From an uncultured Salinicoccus sp. (lineage in GTDB: Bacteria > Bacillota > Bacilli > Staphylococcales > Salinicoccaceae), in contig CANLWV010000002.1 of assembly GCA_947494965.1 (NCBI GenBank), positions 186,001 through 250,000 of the forward strand: a stretch of DNA of 64,000 nt. The letters are read 5' to 3'. Of this stretch, positions 51,169 to 59,725 are shown piece by piece. Each line of letters starts with the position of its first letter. The stretch's first letter is position 1. Made by a program: the position numbers and the translations under genes. A model generated the notes under the pieces. The model saw nothing but the letters and a program-made list of their open reading frames with translations, did no database searches and was not told the origin of the DNA.

Positions 51169-52148
51169 TCATTTCCCACCTTCTCTTTAATTTTGGCGAT
51201 TGCATCGGATTCAGCCATTTTTTTTGCTTGACGGATTGCTGAGACGATTGCTTCTCCATCACTTGAACCATGCGCCTTCAGCACGTTGCCATCGAGGCCG
51301 AGCAGCGGTGCTCCGCCATATTGCCTGTAATCCAGAAGCTCCCTGACGGATTGCACATCCTTCTTCAGGATAAGGCCAGCCAATTTGTTCTTGGCATTCT
51401 TGAGGAACGCATGCTTGACTTCCCCCATCAATGCCTTGGCAGTACCTTCAATCGTCTTCAGGATGATGTTGCCCGTAAAACCGTCGGTGACAGCGATATC
51501 GACGTCACCTGAGAGGATGTCGCGTGTCTCAAAATTCCCTGTGAAGTTCAGGTCGCTTTCCTTGAGACGCTTGAAAGTCTCTTTGGTGAGCTCGCTTCCT
51601 TTGTTATCTTCACTGCCGTTGTTGACGAGGCCGATCCTTGGATTGCTGCGCCCTTCATTCTCGCGCATATACAAATCAGCCATCACTGCAAATTGATGAA
51701 GATGCTGGGGTTTATTATCGACGTTCGCCCCCATGTCCAACAGCATCATGCCATTCCTTTCGCCACCGGTCGTCGGCAGCAAAGTGCCGATGGCAGGCCG
51801 CTCAATCCCTTTGATGCGCCCCACCACGAACAGTCCCGCACTCATCAGGGCACCCGTGTTTCCTGCCGATACACATGCATCCGCTTCTTTATCCTTCACT
51901 GCTTTACATGCACGCACAAGGGAACTATCCTTCTTACGGCGTACCGAGCGGACCGGGTCGTCATCCGATTCAATCTTCTGTGAGACCGGTATGAATGTCA
52001 CCCTGGGATGGTTTCCCGAATAGGCGCCTTCGAGCCCGTACAGGAGAATTTCAAGGCTGTCATCCGCTTCAACAGCTTTTAGTACGCCTTTCTCTATCTC
52101 TTTTGGAGCGTTGTCTCCGCCCATGAGATCCACCGCAATTCTAACCAT
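51165..52148 (-). CDS. plsX: Phosphate acyltransferase PlsX
   Basis: 327 residues from the ATG at 52148 (MVRIAVDLMGGDNAP), the usual PlsX length; the longer open frame upstream overlaps fapR. It converts acyl-ACP to acyl-phosphate, the acyl donor for phospholipids, and together with FakA-made acyl-phosphate feeds PlsY. CVSAGNTGALMSAG, LLDMGANVD and TDGFTGNIILKT are family marks. It overlaps fapR by 8 bases. Confidence 0.96.
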   Translation of the reverse strand: MVRIAVDLMGGDNAPKEIEKGVLKAVEADDSLEILLYGLEGAYSGNHPRVTFIPVSQKIESDDDPVRSVRRKKDSSLVRACKAVKDKEADACVSAGNTGALMSAGLFVVGRIKGIERPAIGTLLPTTGGERNGMMLLDMGANVDNKPQHLHQFAVMADLYMRENEGRSNPRIGLVNNGSEDNKGSELTKETFKRLKESDLNFTGNFETRDILSGDVDIAVTDGFTGNIILKTIEGTAKALMGEVKHAFLKNAKNKLAGLILKKDVQSVRELLDYRQYGGAPLLGLDGNVLKAHGSSDGEAIVSAIRQAKKMAESDAIAKIKEKVGNE

Positions 52149-52713
52149 CATATTCACCTTCACCTGTATAATACATTTCAAAACGCCCTTTAAAAACAAG
52201 GCGTTGTTCCACTTTGGATACTACTTGAATGGTGGCGATCCGGCCATCCATCTTCTCGACCACTGCCTTTGATATTACCTTATCACCCAGTTTGACGGGT
52301 CGTACAAAATCGATCTGGGCAGTTTTCGTCAATGCCAGCGGCTGATCTATGACAGCCACACATAAGGAGTTTGCCTGTGCAAACAGATAATGGCCGCGGG
52401 CGATCTTGTTCTTTTTGAAGACATGGCCTTCCTCTGCTATAAACAGGGATAAGGCATGATCATTCAATTCAATGTCTATGATTTCGCCGATGACTTCCTG
52501 CAATGACAGGCTCCGTATCTTATCGGTCTCTTCCCGTGCTACGTGCTTGATGCGCTCGCGCACTTCCGGGATATCGAGTTCCAGACGGTCGAGCCTTATG
52601 GTCTGGATGCTGACTTTAAATATTTCAGCCAGACGCTCATCAGTCAAAAACGGGTCTGAAGATACCCTCTCAAGTAACAGTTCCTGCCGTTCCGTCTTTT
52701 TGTATTTAACCAT
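52141..52713 (-). CDS. fapR: Fatty acid and phospholipid biosynthesis repressor FapR
   Basis: 190 residues from the ATG at 52713; a TTG two codons upstream is possible, but GAGG is placed for the ATG. It represses the fatty-acid genes unless malonyl-CoA is bound. An N-terminal helix-turn-helix (LTDERLAEIFKVSIQTIRLD segment) is followed by a hot-dog effector domain (about 75-190, with ARGHYLFAQANSLCVAVID). A good FapR box lies just upstream, so the gene is autoregulated with plsX-fabD-fabG-acpP. Confidence 0.96.
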   Translation of the reverse strand: MVKYKKTERQELLLERVSSDPFLTDERLAEIFKVSIQTIRLDRLELDIPEVRERIKHVAREETDKIRSLSLQEVIGEIIDIELNDHALSLFIAEEGHVFKKNKIARGHYLFAQANSLCVAVIDQPLALTKTAQIDFVRPVKLGDKVISKAVVEKMDGRIATIQVVSKVEQRLVFKGRFEMYYTGEGEYDG

Positions 52714-52725
52714 ATTCAACCTCGT

Positions 52726-52742
52726 TTAGTAGTTGGTACTAG
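52726..52742 (-). promoter_or_regulatory. FapR operator
   Basis: Minus-strand CTAGTACCAACTACTAA closely matches the known FapR box (TTAGTACCTgaTACTAA type). It covers the expected transcription start, directly downstream of the -10 element. Confidence 0.85.
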
Positions 52743-52746
52743 AATC

Positions 52747-52775
52747 AGTATATATAAGTGCTTTGTGGATTTCAA
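52747..52775 (-). promoter_or_regulatory. Sigma-A promoter of the fapR operon
   Basis: TTGAAA (52770-52775), 17-base spacer, TATACT (52747-52752), followed immediately by the FapR box. Confidence 0.85.
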
Positions 52776-52792
52776 ACACTTTGTGGGCCTTT

Positions 52793-52824
52793 CAAAAAAA
52801 AGCACTGTATGGTTTATACAGTGC
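52793..52824 (-). terminator. Intrinsic terminator downstream of recG
   Basis: 9-bp stem GCACTGTAT/ATACAGTGC with a 5-nt loop, followed on the minus strand by eight T. It lies about 135 bases past the recG stop; the stretch between (52825-52958) holds only a 34-codon open frame I cannot confirm. Confidence 0.9.
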
Positions 52825-52958
52825 AAGCTTCAATCTATTATTACAATCTTATTGACCACATGTTTCCATATAGTGAATTGCCTAGAGCTTGGGCTTCGCG
52901 GCCGATCTGCGCAAGGCATCGACCGTCGCCCCCTTCAAATTCCATACGGAATGATACT

Positions 52959-54926
52959 CTACGAGCTCAGTTTTTCTGCGTACTCTATTGCACTTTGGCG
53001 TGCATGTTCAAGCACCCTGTAATCTTCCGCCAAATCTGCAACCTTGAATTGGGGCAGGCCACTTTGGCGTACACCGAAGTAATCGCCGGGTCCACGCATA
53101 TCAAGGTCGCGCTCACTCAGTTCGAAGCCATCTGTCGTGCTGGTCATGATATCCATCCTGAGTTTTGCATTCTCTGTCTTCGGGTCACTGATGAGTACGC
53201 AGTAACTCTGCTTGTCGCTCCGGCCGACCCGGCCCCTCAGTTGGTGGAGCGTTGAGAGTCCGAAGCGTTCTGCATTGAAGATCACCATGAATGTGGCGCT
53301 CGGGACGTTGATGCCCACTTCTATCACTGTCGTTGAAACGAGTATGGGTTTTTCACCCGATTCAAACCGCTTCATGCCCTCTGCTTTTTCATCCGGTTTC
53401 ATCCGGCCATGCACAAGCTCGACATCCTCTTCACCAAACCGGTTCTTGAACAGTTCATGGATTTCCTGAACATTCTTCAAATCAAGCGTTTCAGATTCTT
53501 CTATCAGCGGTGCCACGATATAGGCACTGTGCCCTTTTTTGATTTCCTCTGAAAGTTGCTGAAGTACTTCATCGGTCTCGTCAAAGCGGCGCCAGTATGT
53601 CTGTACCGGTTTCCGGCCCTTAGGCATCTGTCTGATGACTGAAATATCCATATCACCAAAAGCGGTTATGGACAGCGTCCTTGGTATGGGCGTTGCCGTC
53701 ATGTACAGGACATTTTTTCTGAGTGCCTTATCATTCAGGCGTCTCCTCTGGTTGACCCCGAAGCGGTGCTGCTCGTCAGTGATGATCAGCGATAGGCTGT
53801 TGAATACGACATCGTCTTCAATCAGTGCATGGGTACCGATGATCAGGTCTATCTCCCCTCGAGCCAGTTCCACGAGTATCCGGTCTTTTTCCTTACGTGA
53901 GGTGTTGCCTGTCAGTTTTTCGATGTTGAGCTCTCCGGCGAATATTTCAAGGAAAGATTGATAATGCTGATTGGCCAGCACCTCAGTAGGCACCATCAAT
54001 GCGGTCTGTTCCCCGATGGTTTTGACGGCATAGCTCGCCAAGCCCGCTACAATCGTCTTGCCGCTGCCCACGTCCCCTTGGAGGAGCCGGTGCATCGAGA
54101 TGTTCTGCTTAAGGTCCCTGCAAATTTCATTCACACTGCGCTTTTGATCCCCCGTCAGTTCAAAAGGCAAAGTAGCGATGAACGCCTTCAGGGCATTGAT
54201 GTCATAGTCGATGATGTATTGTTCGTTGCGTACCCTCTCCCGGCGGCGCTTTTCCATAAGCTGCAGCTGGAATATAAAAAGTTCATAAAATTTTATGGTC
54301 CGCCTCGCTTCGTTGATGTCGTGCGGATTTTCGGGAAAATGCAGATGCCACAAAGCTTCCTTGATAGACAACAATCGGTATTTCCGCCTATATTCCTCCG
54401 GCAGATCGTAGATGAACTCAGCATCTTCAAACACCTGGGCAACAATTCGGCTGAATGTTTTTGAATGCATGACTCCGCCGAGGGGGTACTTTACGCGATA
54501 GCCGCCGGAAGGGTCGAAAATCATCCTCTGACCGTTTATTTCAAGTCTGTTCCTATCGAATTTACCGGTGAAATTGACGGTTTCCCCAACAATCAGTTTG
54601 TCCTTCAAATAAGGTTGATTGAAGAAGATCACTTTTATATTCAAGCCATCAATTTCGACAAAGACAGTCAGGCGGCTTTTCCCCCGCCGAAAAAAAGAGA
54701 TGGTGGGTTCAGTCCTGACCCTCCCTGAAACGGTCACTTTATCATTATGCTTGGCATCGTTGAGGTTCATCACTGCGAGATTCTCATAGCCACTTGGCAG
54801 ATGGAACAGGATGGTGTCTGAATCAGTCAGTTCCAGTTCATTGAGCTTCCCATTCAACTTCGGCCCGACACCTTTGAGCTTTTCAACCGGCCGCGAGGAC
54901 TTTGACACCCGGTAGAGCTGCATCAT
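52959..54926 (-). CDS. recG: ATP-dependent DNA helicase RecG
   Basis: 655 residues. It remodels stalled replication forks and Holliday junctions. An N-terminal wedge domain (about 1-250) is followed by helicase motifs: Walker A LLQGDVGSGKT, DEQH (ITDEQHRFGVNQR), MTATPIPRT and the late LHQLRGRVGR. The C-terminus ends at ARQSAIEYAEKLSS, some 25-30 residues before the usual family end, so the tail is short. ATG at 54926 shares bases with the sdaAA stop (TAATG). Confidence 0.95.
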   Translation of the reverse strand: MMQLYRVSKSSRPVEKLKGVGPKLNGKLNELELTDSDTILFHLPSGYENLAVMNLNDAKHNDKVTVSGRVRTEPTISFFRRGKSRLTVFVEIDGLNIKVIFFNQPYLKDKLIVGETVNFTGKFDRNRLEINGQRMIFDPSGGYRVKYPLGGVMHSKTFSRIVAQVFEDAEFIYDLPEEYRRKYRLLSIKEALWHLHFPENPHDINEARRTIKFYELFIFQLQLMEKRRRERVRNEQYIIDYDINALKAFIATLPFELTGDQKRSVNEICRDLKQNISMHRLLQGDVGSGKTIVAGLASYAVKTIGEQTALMVPTEVLANQHYQSFLEIFAGELNIEKLTGNTSRKEKDRILVELARGEIDLIIGTHALIEDDVVFNSLSLIITDEQHRFGVNQRRRLNDKALRKNVLYMTATPIPRTLSITAFGDMDISVIRQMPKGRKPVQTYWRRFDETDEVLQQLSEEIKKGHSAYIVAPLIEESETLDLKNVQEIHELFKNRFGEEDVELVHGRMKPDEKAEGMKRFESGEKPILVSTTVIEVGINVPSATFMVIFNAERFGLSTLHQLRGRVGRSDKQSYCVLISDPKTENAKLRMDIMTSTTDGFELSERDLDMRGPGDYFGVRQSGLPQFKVADLAEDYRVLEHARQSAIEYAEKLSS

Positions 54927-55798
54927 TACTGGCCACCGAAAATCTCAGCTTTTAGCCGCTCTCCAGTCGGCGTACCGGCAAGTCCGCCACGCCCCGTTTC
55001 GCGAAGTGCAGAAGGCATGGTGAGCCCTATTTTATACATTGCTTCCACCACTTCATCAGCAGGTATTCTGGATTCGATGCCGGCAAGAGACATATCCGCC
55101 GCCGTCAGAGCATTGCTGGCTCCGGCTGCGTTCCTTTTGACGCAAGGCACTTCCACCAACCCTGCCACCGGATCGCATACGAGACCAAGCATGTTCTTCA
55201 GGGCAATCGCAAAACCGTGCCCGCTCATCTCAGGCGTGCCCCCTGCCATTTCAACAAGGGCGGCCGCCGCCATGGCACTCGCACTGCCCACTTCTGCCTG
55301 GCACCCCCCTGCAGCTCCGGAGATGCTTGCGTTATTCGCTACAACAAATCCAAAGGCACCTGAAGTGAACAGGAATCTGACCATCTCTTCGCGCGAAACA
55401 TCATGCTTTTCCTTCATCGCAAAAAGGACGCCTGGTACGACACCGGCAGAGCCGGCGGTCGGTGTGGCACATATTTTACCCATCGCAGCATTCACTTCAT
55501 TTGTGCTCACGGCGTGGGCGATGGCGTACAGAGTAAGATCTCCGCTCAAGCCTTTGCCGCTGTCGATGTATTTCTTCATCTTTACAGCATCCATGCCGGT
55601 CAGGCCTGTAGTGCTGGTTACGCCGTCAAATCCTTCTTCAACGGCATTCTCCATCACTTCAAGATTGCGTTCCATATCTTTATAGACGTCAAGATAAGAA
55701 CGTCCCGTCACTTCCATTTCCTGTTCGATCATAATGTCGGCGATGGCTTTGTTTTCGGCAGTTGCTTTATCTATCAATTCCTCTATCGTCCTAAACAT
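54926..55798 (-). CDS. sdaAA: L-serine dehydratase, iron-sulfur-dependent, alpha subunit
   Basis: 290 residues. It deaminates L-serine to pyruvate and ammonia with a [4Fe-4S] cluster. Cysteines typical of the cluster and active site are in KICATPTAGSAG, GGCQAEVGSA, CDPVAGLVEVPC. It forms a heterodimer with SdaAB, encoded 11 bases upstream. The order yloU-fakA-sdaAB-sdaAA-recG is the Bacillus order; S. aureus has no sda genes here. Confidence 0.95.
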   Translation of the reverse strand: MFRTIEELIDKATAENKAIADIMIEQEMEVTGRSYLDVYKDMERNLEVMENAVEEGFDGVTSTTGLTGMDAVKMKKYIDSGKGLSGDLTLYAIAHAVSTNEVNAAMGKICATPTAGSAGVVPGVLFAMKEKHDVSREEMVRFLFTSGAFGFVVANNASISGAAGGCQAEVGSASAMAAAALVEMAGGTPEMSGHGFAIALKNMLGLVCDPVAGLVEVPCVKRNAAGASNALTAADMSLAGIESRIPADEVVEAMYKIGLTMPSALRETGRGGLAGTPTGERLKAEIFGGQ

Positions 55799-55809
55799 AT
55801 TCGTCCCCC

Positions 55810-56475
55810 CTAGCTTTCTTTCATTTCAATTACTCGATCGACACCTTCTGCCGCGGCTACTTCGTCGATGACCTCCTGGCTGATCTTTTCATCAAGCTCT
55901 ATCGTCATCAGTGCAATATCCCCTTTTTCCTTGCGCGCGACATTCATCTGGCTGACGTTGATCTGATGGCCCCCGAGAATTGTCGTGACTCTTGCGATGG
56001 TTCCGAAGGTATCCTTATGGAAAACCAGCAGGGCTGGGTAATTTCCGGATAGACTGATTGGGTAGTCGTTGATGCTGACCACTTCAATCTTGCCGCCACC
56101 TATCGATATCCCCTCAACCGTCAGTCTATCTGAACCCTTGACCAAGTGCAGCAATGCAGTATTCGGATGGGAGCGTTCCTCTTCCATTTCGATGAACTGT
56201 ATATGCATACCCGCTTCATCTGCATGATCTTTAGCGGTGATGATGCGGTCATCATCGGTATCAAACCCAAGCAGTCCGCCAATCAGTGCAACATCCGTAC
56301 CATGTCCCCTGTACGTATCTTTAAAGGATCCATACAGATAGATATCCGCATGATCCGGCTGTTCTCCAAAAAGACTGCGTGCGAGCAAACCAATCCTTGC
56401 TGCTCCTGCCGTATGTGAAGAAGACGGCCCGACCATTACCGGTCCGATGATGTCAAAAACACTTTTATACTTCAT
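55810..56475 (-). CDS. sdaAB: L-serine dehydratase, iron-sulfur-dependent, beta subunit
   Basis: 221 residues from the ATG at 56475 (MKYKSVFDIIGPV) after GGAGGGG; the open frame extends 18 codons upstream through a terminator hairpin and is not used. The VMVGPSSSHTAGAARIG motif binds the substrate side, and a C-terminal ACT domain (about 145-220) begins near NYPALLVFHKDTFG. Partner of SdaAA. The hairpin between fakA and this gene leaves no space for a promoter. Confidence 0.94.
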   Translation of the reverse strand: MKYKSVFDIIGPVMVGPSSSHTAGAARIGLLARSLFGEQPDHADIYLYGSFKDTYRGHGTDVALIGGLLGFDTDDDRIITAKDHADEAGMHIQFIEMEEERSHPNTALLHLVKGSDRLTVEGISIGGGKIEVVSINDYPISLSGNYPALLVFHKDTFGTIARVTTILGGHQINVSQMNVARKEKGDIALMTIELDEKISQEVIDEVAAAEGVDRVIEMKES

Positions 56476-56488
56476 TCGATCCCCTCCA

Positions 56489-56521
56489 TAAAAAAATCCA
56501 TCGGTCCAGGCGAACCGATGG
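56489..56521 (-). terminator. Intrinsic terminator between fakA and sdaAB
   Basis: 8-bp stem CCATCGGT/ACCGATGG with an 8-nt loop, followed on the minus strand by ATTTTTTT. Only 13 bases separate it from the sdaAB start. Confidence 0.85.
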
Positions 56522-56531
56522 GGTCTCATGA

Positions 56532-58181
56532 CTATTCTACAGAAAGTAGATAACTGTACACCGGTTGATGTCCTTCGTGGACTTCAAATTCCACTTCGTC
56601 ATGTTCTGCTTCAACTGCTTCAATGATGCGGTTTACTTCATCCTGATCTCCTTCGTCGCCGATCAGTACAGTGACGATTTCAGATTCATCATCAATCATC
56701 GATTCAAGCAGCTGCTTCAATGCCGCTTCCCTGGAATCATCTGCGCCGGTTATCTTGCCATTGTTGATGCCCATGTGCTGATTTTTTTTGATGTCGACGC
56801 CGTCTATCTTGGTGTCGCGCACTGCATATGTGACCTGTCCTGTCTTGACGTGCTCAAGCGCTTCCTTCATTGCAGTAGTGTTGTCTTCCAGTCCAGCATC
56901 CGGGGCATACATCAGCAGGCTCGCCAATCCTTCAGGTATCGATGCACTCGGTATTACGGCAGCCGGGATATCGAGTAGATCACGTGCCTGCTCAGCCGCC
57001 ATGATGATGTTTTTATTGTTGGGCAGGATGATGACATTTTTGACATCCTCCCCCTCTATCGTCTTCAGGATATCCTCGGTAGCGGGATTCATCGTCTGGC
57101 CGCCGTTTATGATATGCGTCGCACCGATGCTCCTGAACAATTCATTGATGCCTTCTCCGGATGAAACGGTTATGATTGCTGTTTCATAAGATTGCTTGTC
57201 CTTCGTCTCGGTTTTAGCCGGACCTTTCTTGTCCTGTATCTCCCTGAACTGTTCACGCATGTTTTCAATCTTCATCTTGATCAGTTCACCATACTCGGCG
57301 CCATAAGTCATCGCTTCGCCGGGTGTTTCAGTATGGACGTGGACCTTGACGATCTCATCGTCTGATATGACAAGCAACGAGTCACCGAACTCACTCATCT
57401 CATCGCGGAACGCATCTTCATTGAAATCACGGCCCTTCTCATCGAAGCGCACCATGAATTCGGTGCAGAAGCCATACTCGATGTCGTCTGCCGTCATGAA
57501 CTGATCGAACTCGTGATGATCATCAACGAAATCCTTCATGTTCTTCTGCTCATCCTTGGCTTCAATCTTTTCGCCCTTCAATGCAGAGAGGAAGCCTTCA
57601 TATACATATAACAACCCCTGTCCGCCGGAATCTACGACGCCCACTTCCTTAAGTACCGGCAACAGGTCCGGTGTCCTGTCCAATGATGCTTTCGCTTCTT
57701 TGATGATACCCTCCATCAAAGAGGTGAGTGACGTTTCTGTTTCAGCCAATTCCTCAGCCTTTGTGGCAGAATCTTTAGCGACTGTCAGGATGGTGCCTTC
57801 GACAGGCTTCATGACTGCTTTATAGGCAGTACGTACACCGGCATTGAGTGCAGCTGTAAAAGTGGCTGCATCTATCTCCTCCTCATCCTCTATGGATTTG
57901 GAAAACCCACGGAAGAGCTGGGAAAGTATTACGCCAGAATTCCCACGCGCACCCATCAGCAGACCTTTGGAAAAGTATTTGCCGATATCTCCGATATGGC
58001 TTTCACTTTTATCTTCCACTTCATTGGCTCCTGAAGTCATCGACAAATTCATATTGGTGCCCGTGTCACCGTCTGGAACCGGGAAGACGTTCAATGAATC
58101 CACATACTCGGCATGCTGCCGCAAGTTCTCGGCCCCACTTAAAATCATATTTTTAAACATTACACCATCTATCTTATCCAT
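56532..58181 (-). CDS. fakA: Fatty acid kinase FakA (DhaL-domain protein YloV)
   Basis: 549 residues, equal to S. aureus FakA (548). With a FakB fatty-acid carrier it phosphorylates exogenous fatty acids to acyl-phosphates for phospholipid synthesis. The N-terminal DhaL kinase domain (about 1-200) has NVFPVPDGDTGTNM; the middle and C-terminal parts are as in the YloV family. ATG at 58181. It follows yloU by 21 bases. A FakB gene is not in the window. FakA competes with the nearby OleT-like P450 for free fatty acids, at least in principle. Confidence 0.95.
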   Translation of the reverse strand: MDKIDGVMFKNMILSGAENLRQHAEYVDSLNVFPVPDGDTGTNMNLSMTSGANEVEDKSESHIGDIGKYFSKGLLMGARGNSGVILSQLFRGFSKSIEDEEEIDAATFTAALNAGVRTAYKAVMKPVEGTILTVAKDSATKAEELAETETSLTSLMEGIIKEAKASLDRTPDLLPVLKEVGVVDSGGQGLLYVYEGFLSALKGEKIEAKDEQKNMKDFVDDHHEFDQFMTADDIEYGFCTEFMVRFDEKGRDFNEDAFRDEMSEFGDSLLVISDDEIVKVHVHTETPGEAMTYGAEYGELIKMKIENMREQFREIQDKKGPAKTETKDKQSYETAIITVSSGEGINELFRSIGATHIINGGQTMNPATEDILKTIEGEDVKNVIILPNNKNIIMAAEQARDLLDIPAAVIPSASIPEGLASLLMYAPDAGLEDNTTAMKEALEHVKTGQVTYAVRDTKIDGVDIKKNQHMGINNGKITGADDSREAALKQLLESMIDDESEIVTVLIGDEGDQDEVNRIIEAVEAEHDEVEFEVHEGHQPVYSYLLSVE

Positions 58182-58202
58182 TGCTTAGTAAATCCTCCCT
58201 GA

Positions 58203-58571
58203 TCAGTCCTCAGTATTGATGATTCTGACACCTTGAACATGAATGTTAACTGACTTTATGTTCAACCCAAGTGTCTTTTCGAGCTTATATTTGACGGTCG
58301 ATTGCAGATTCGTCGCCACCTCTGAAATCTTGACGCCGTAGCTGACGATTATATATAGATCGATATCCACTTCACCTTCATTGTTTTCCACGATGACACC
58401 GCGCGAATAATTCTCTTTGCCGAGGAGTTCGGCAAAGCCGTCACGCACCTGGTGCTTAGAAGCCATACCGACGACACCATAGCTTTCCACCACTGCACCG
58501 CCTGCAATATTCGCAATTACGTCCATGGCGATATCAATACTGCCCATTTCATTTTTTATTTCAAGAGTCAT
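58203..58571 (-). CDS. yloU: Asp23/Gls24-family envelope stress protein YloU
   Basis: 122 residues of the Asp23/Gls24 family. VIANIAGGAVVESYGVVGMA and VDIDLYIIVSYGVKISEVA are the family pattern. Members are membrane-associated and linked to cell-envelope homeostasis. ATG at 58571 after GAGGAGGAA. First gene of yloU-fakA-sdaAB-sdaAA-recG, divergent from rpmB as in Bacillus. Confidence 0.93.
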   Translation of the reverse strand: MTLEIKNEMGSIDIAMDVIANIAGGAVVESYGVVGMASKHQVRDGFAELLGKENYSRGVIVENNEGEVDIDLYIIVSYGVKISEVATNLQSTVKYKLEKTLGLNIKSVNIHVQGVRIINTED

Positions 58572-58597
58572 TGTCTTTCCTCCTCATACATCATTTA

Positions 58598-58627
58598 ATT
58601 ATAAGCGGAAACCGCATATAAATACAA
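58598..58627 (-). promoter_or_regulatory. Promoter of yloU-fakA
   Basis: TTGTAT (58622-58627), 18-base spacer, perfect TATAAT (58598-58603). Confidence 0.72.
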
Positions 58628-58680
58628 GTATGCCCATAACACCATAGTGCCGGCCGCCTAGCGTACCCTCGGAATATCGC

Positions 58681-58709
58681 TTGTAAAATCTTTTCTTATC
58701 ATGTATTAT
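58681..58709 (+). promoter_or_regulatory. Promoter of rpmB
   Basis: TTGTAA (58681-58686), 17-base spacer, TATTAT (58704-58709). About 53 bases separate its -35 from that of the divergent yloU promoter. Confidence 0.65.
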
Positions 58710-58774
58710 ATTATAGTATGCAAATAAAGCTATAATCAATATTTATGGTAATCTTTATAAAGGGAGATGACAAT

Positions 58775-58963
58775 ATGTCTAAAGAATGCTACTTCACTGG
58801 CCGTAAAGCAAGCACAGGCAACAACCGTTCACACGCTATGAACGCCAACAAAAGGACTTTCGGCGCCAACCTGCAAAAAGTAAGGGTACTCGTCGACGGC
58901 AAGCCTAAAAGAGTCTGGGCATCAGCCCGCGCACTCAAATCCGGCAAAATCCAGCGCGTATAA
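58775..58963 (+). CDS. rpmB: 50S ribosomal protein L28
   Basis: 62 residues from the ATG at 58775 ([21 protein letters not shown]) after AAGGGAGATGA; ten open codons upstream are not the start. Structural protein of the large subunit. The basic C-terminus with [18 protein letters not shown] is typical. It is one of the few plus-strand genes and is divergent from yloU, a conserved arrangement in Bacillales. Confidence 0.97.
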   Translation: MSKECYFTGRKASTGNNRSHAMNANKRTFGANLQKVRVLVDGKPKRVWASARALKSGKIQRV

Positions 58964-58977
58964 TCTTGACAATATTG

Positions 58978-59009
58978 AATCCATCCGATCAGATCGGATG
59001 GATTTTTTT
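58978..59009 (+). terminator. Intrinsic terminator of rpmB
   Basis: 12-bp stem AATCCATCCGAT/ATCGGATGGATT with a 3-nt loop, followed by TTTTT. The end of the convergent DUF554 gene abuts it. Confidence 0.9.
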
Positions 59010-59011
59010 AT

Positions 59012-59713
59012 TTAGAATATGTTGATGAGATAAACCATCAGCATCGCTGTAAAGATTGCCGGTATCATATTGCCCACCCTCATCTTGGTGATGTTTAGCA
59101 TATTTAAAGCAATCGCAAGAAGTATTACGCCACCAGTACTCGTCACCTGCTGGATCATCTGATCGAGGATGAAGTCCGGTATGAACTTGGCTATCTGCTG
59201 GGCGGAGAGTATGATGCCCGATTCATAAAAGAATGTCGGCACGCCTGAGATGATGACGCCGAGGCCATAGGTGGTCGTCATGACTATCGCGATGAAGAAG
59301 TCCATGATCGATTTTGTGATCAGTACTTCATTAGAGCCCCTGAGGCCTGCATCCAACCCTCCGACAATTGCCATGGCACCTACAATGAAGACCAGAGTAC
59401 CGGAGACAAAACCTTGTGACAGGTTACCGGCATGTTTGTCGCCAAGCTTGATCTCCATCCAGTGGCCGAAGCGGTTCAGCATCTCTTCAAGACGGATGAC
59501 TTCCCCGATGACCACCCCAACGATCAGGCTGAGTAATGTTATGATGATGTCATCAGCCTGGACGACCATCTGAATCCCTAGAGTCAGAATGATCAATGCC
59601 TGTATTTTCATTATGGAATCCTTTATGGGTGCGGGAATGAATGTAAATATCAAACCCAGCAAACCCCCGACTATGATTGCCATACCATTTGTGAATGCAC
59701 CTGCTAAAATCAT
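59012..59713 (-). CDS. DUF554 family membrane protein
   Basis: 233 residues with about seven hydrophobic segments and no signal peptide. The family pattern GAFTNGMAIIVGGLLGL at the start and the repeated FVxGTLVFIVGAMAIVGGL core identify DUF554 (YdfK/YqgA type). Its function is unknown; a transport role is plausible from the topology. It follows thiN by 12 bases and appears to be the last gene of the rsgA-rpe-thiN unit, at the spot held by spoVM in Bacillus. Confidence 0.88.
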   Translation of the reverse strand: MILAGAFTNGMAIIVGGLLGLIFTFIPAPIKDSIMKIQALIILTLGIQMVVQADDIIITLLSLIVGVVIGEVIRLEEMLNRFGHWMEIKLGDKHAGNLSQGFVSGTLVFIVGAMAIVGGLDAGLRGSNEVLITKSIMDFFIAIVMTTTYGLGVIISGVPTFFYESGIILSAQQIAKFIPDFILDQMIQQVTSTGGVILLAIALNMLNITKMRVGNMIPAIFTAMLMVYLINIF

Positions 59714-59725
59714 TCTGCCCCTCCT

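Noticed and set aside
52841-52945. 34-codon minus-strand frame after recG as a gene
   Set aside because: No ribosome site and no recognisable product; kept only as part of the observation on the recG end.
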